From assembly GCA_030609975.1 (NCBI GenBank), contig JAUWSR010000248.1, forward strand, positions 1 through 5,817: a stretch of DNA of 5,817 nucleotides. The letters are read 5' to 3'. The stretch comes from Acidobacteriota bacterium. Its GTDB lineage: Bacteria; Acidobacteriota; Aminicenantia; Aminicenantales; Aminicenantaceae. A program made the position numbers and the translations under genes. The notes beneath the pieces are model-generated. The model was not told where the DNA came from, made no database searches, and saw only the letters and a list, made by a program, of their open reading frames with translations. Of the stretch, positions 5,817-5,817 are shown one piece after another. The number at the start of each line of letters is the position of its first letter. Within the stretch, counting starts at the first letter, position 1.

Positions 5817-5817
5817 C

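Noticed and set aside
1..5817. A defence, CRISPR, retron, phage or secondary-metabolite system
   Set aside because: No repeat array, reverse transcriptase, nuclease, integrase or synthase signature is visible on either strand. The genes present are metabolic, exported-hydrolase and envelope functions.

Overview
The window looks like chromosome from an anaerobic, Gram-negative (diderm) bacterium. It holds the C-terminus of an Omp85/BamA-type outer-membrane protein, a tungsten-type aldehyde:ferredoxin oxidoreductase, two exported M28-fold zinc enzymes, a damaged SRPBCC gene, and the C-terminus of a PflX-like radical SAM protein. Acidobacteriota/Aminicenantota or Desulfobacterota-like lineages would fit this mix, but the sequence alone does not settle the phylum. 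There are no rRNA or tRNA genes, CRISPR arrays, transposase genes or phage genes.

Layout. (1) Bases 1-158 (+): last 51 codons of the Omp85/BamA-like gene. (2) 159-219: short convergent gap with a perfect 9-1-9 bp palindrome between two 9-bp direct repeats. (3) 220-1956 (-): AOR-family oxidoreductase. (4) 1957-2051: divergent intergenic region with a plausible promoter on each strand. (5) 2052-3023 (+): glutaminyl-cyclase-like M28 protein with an export signal. (6) 3044-5224 (+): second exported M28-family protein, about 726 aa, 20 nt downstream and probably in the same operon. It has a PA-like insert and an extra C-terminal domain, and Asn stands where M28 enzymes normally carry the catalytic Glu. 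(7) 5221-5524 (-): SRPBCC-family gene that appears to have lost its central part. The N-terminal half reads to residue 85, and the family's usual C-terminal tail follows in another frame. (8) 5529-5816 (-): C-terminal 95 codons of a PflX-like radical SAM protein, 4 nt upstream of the SRPBCC gene and probably co-transcribed with it.

How the genes may work together. The two M28-fold genes form the clearest functional unit: both products are predicted to be exported, and they act on, or derive from enzymes acting on, peptide N-termini. Both plausible signal-peptidase sites in the second protein leave Gln at the new N-terminus, so it could be a substrate of the cyclase next door; this is inference. 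The AOR gene is transcribed divergently and has no ferredoxin or tungstopterin-biosynthesis gene beside it here.

I do not see a convincing new multi-gene system. The items most worth a second look are the internally deleted SRPBCC gene, the active-site substitution in the large M28 protein, and the cyclase/Gln-N-terminus pairing.
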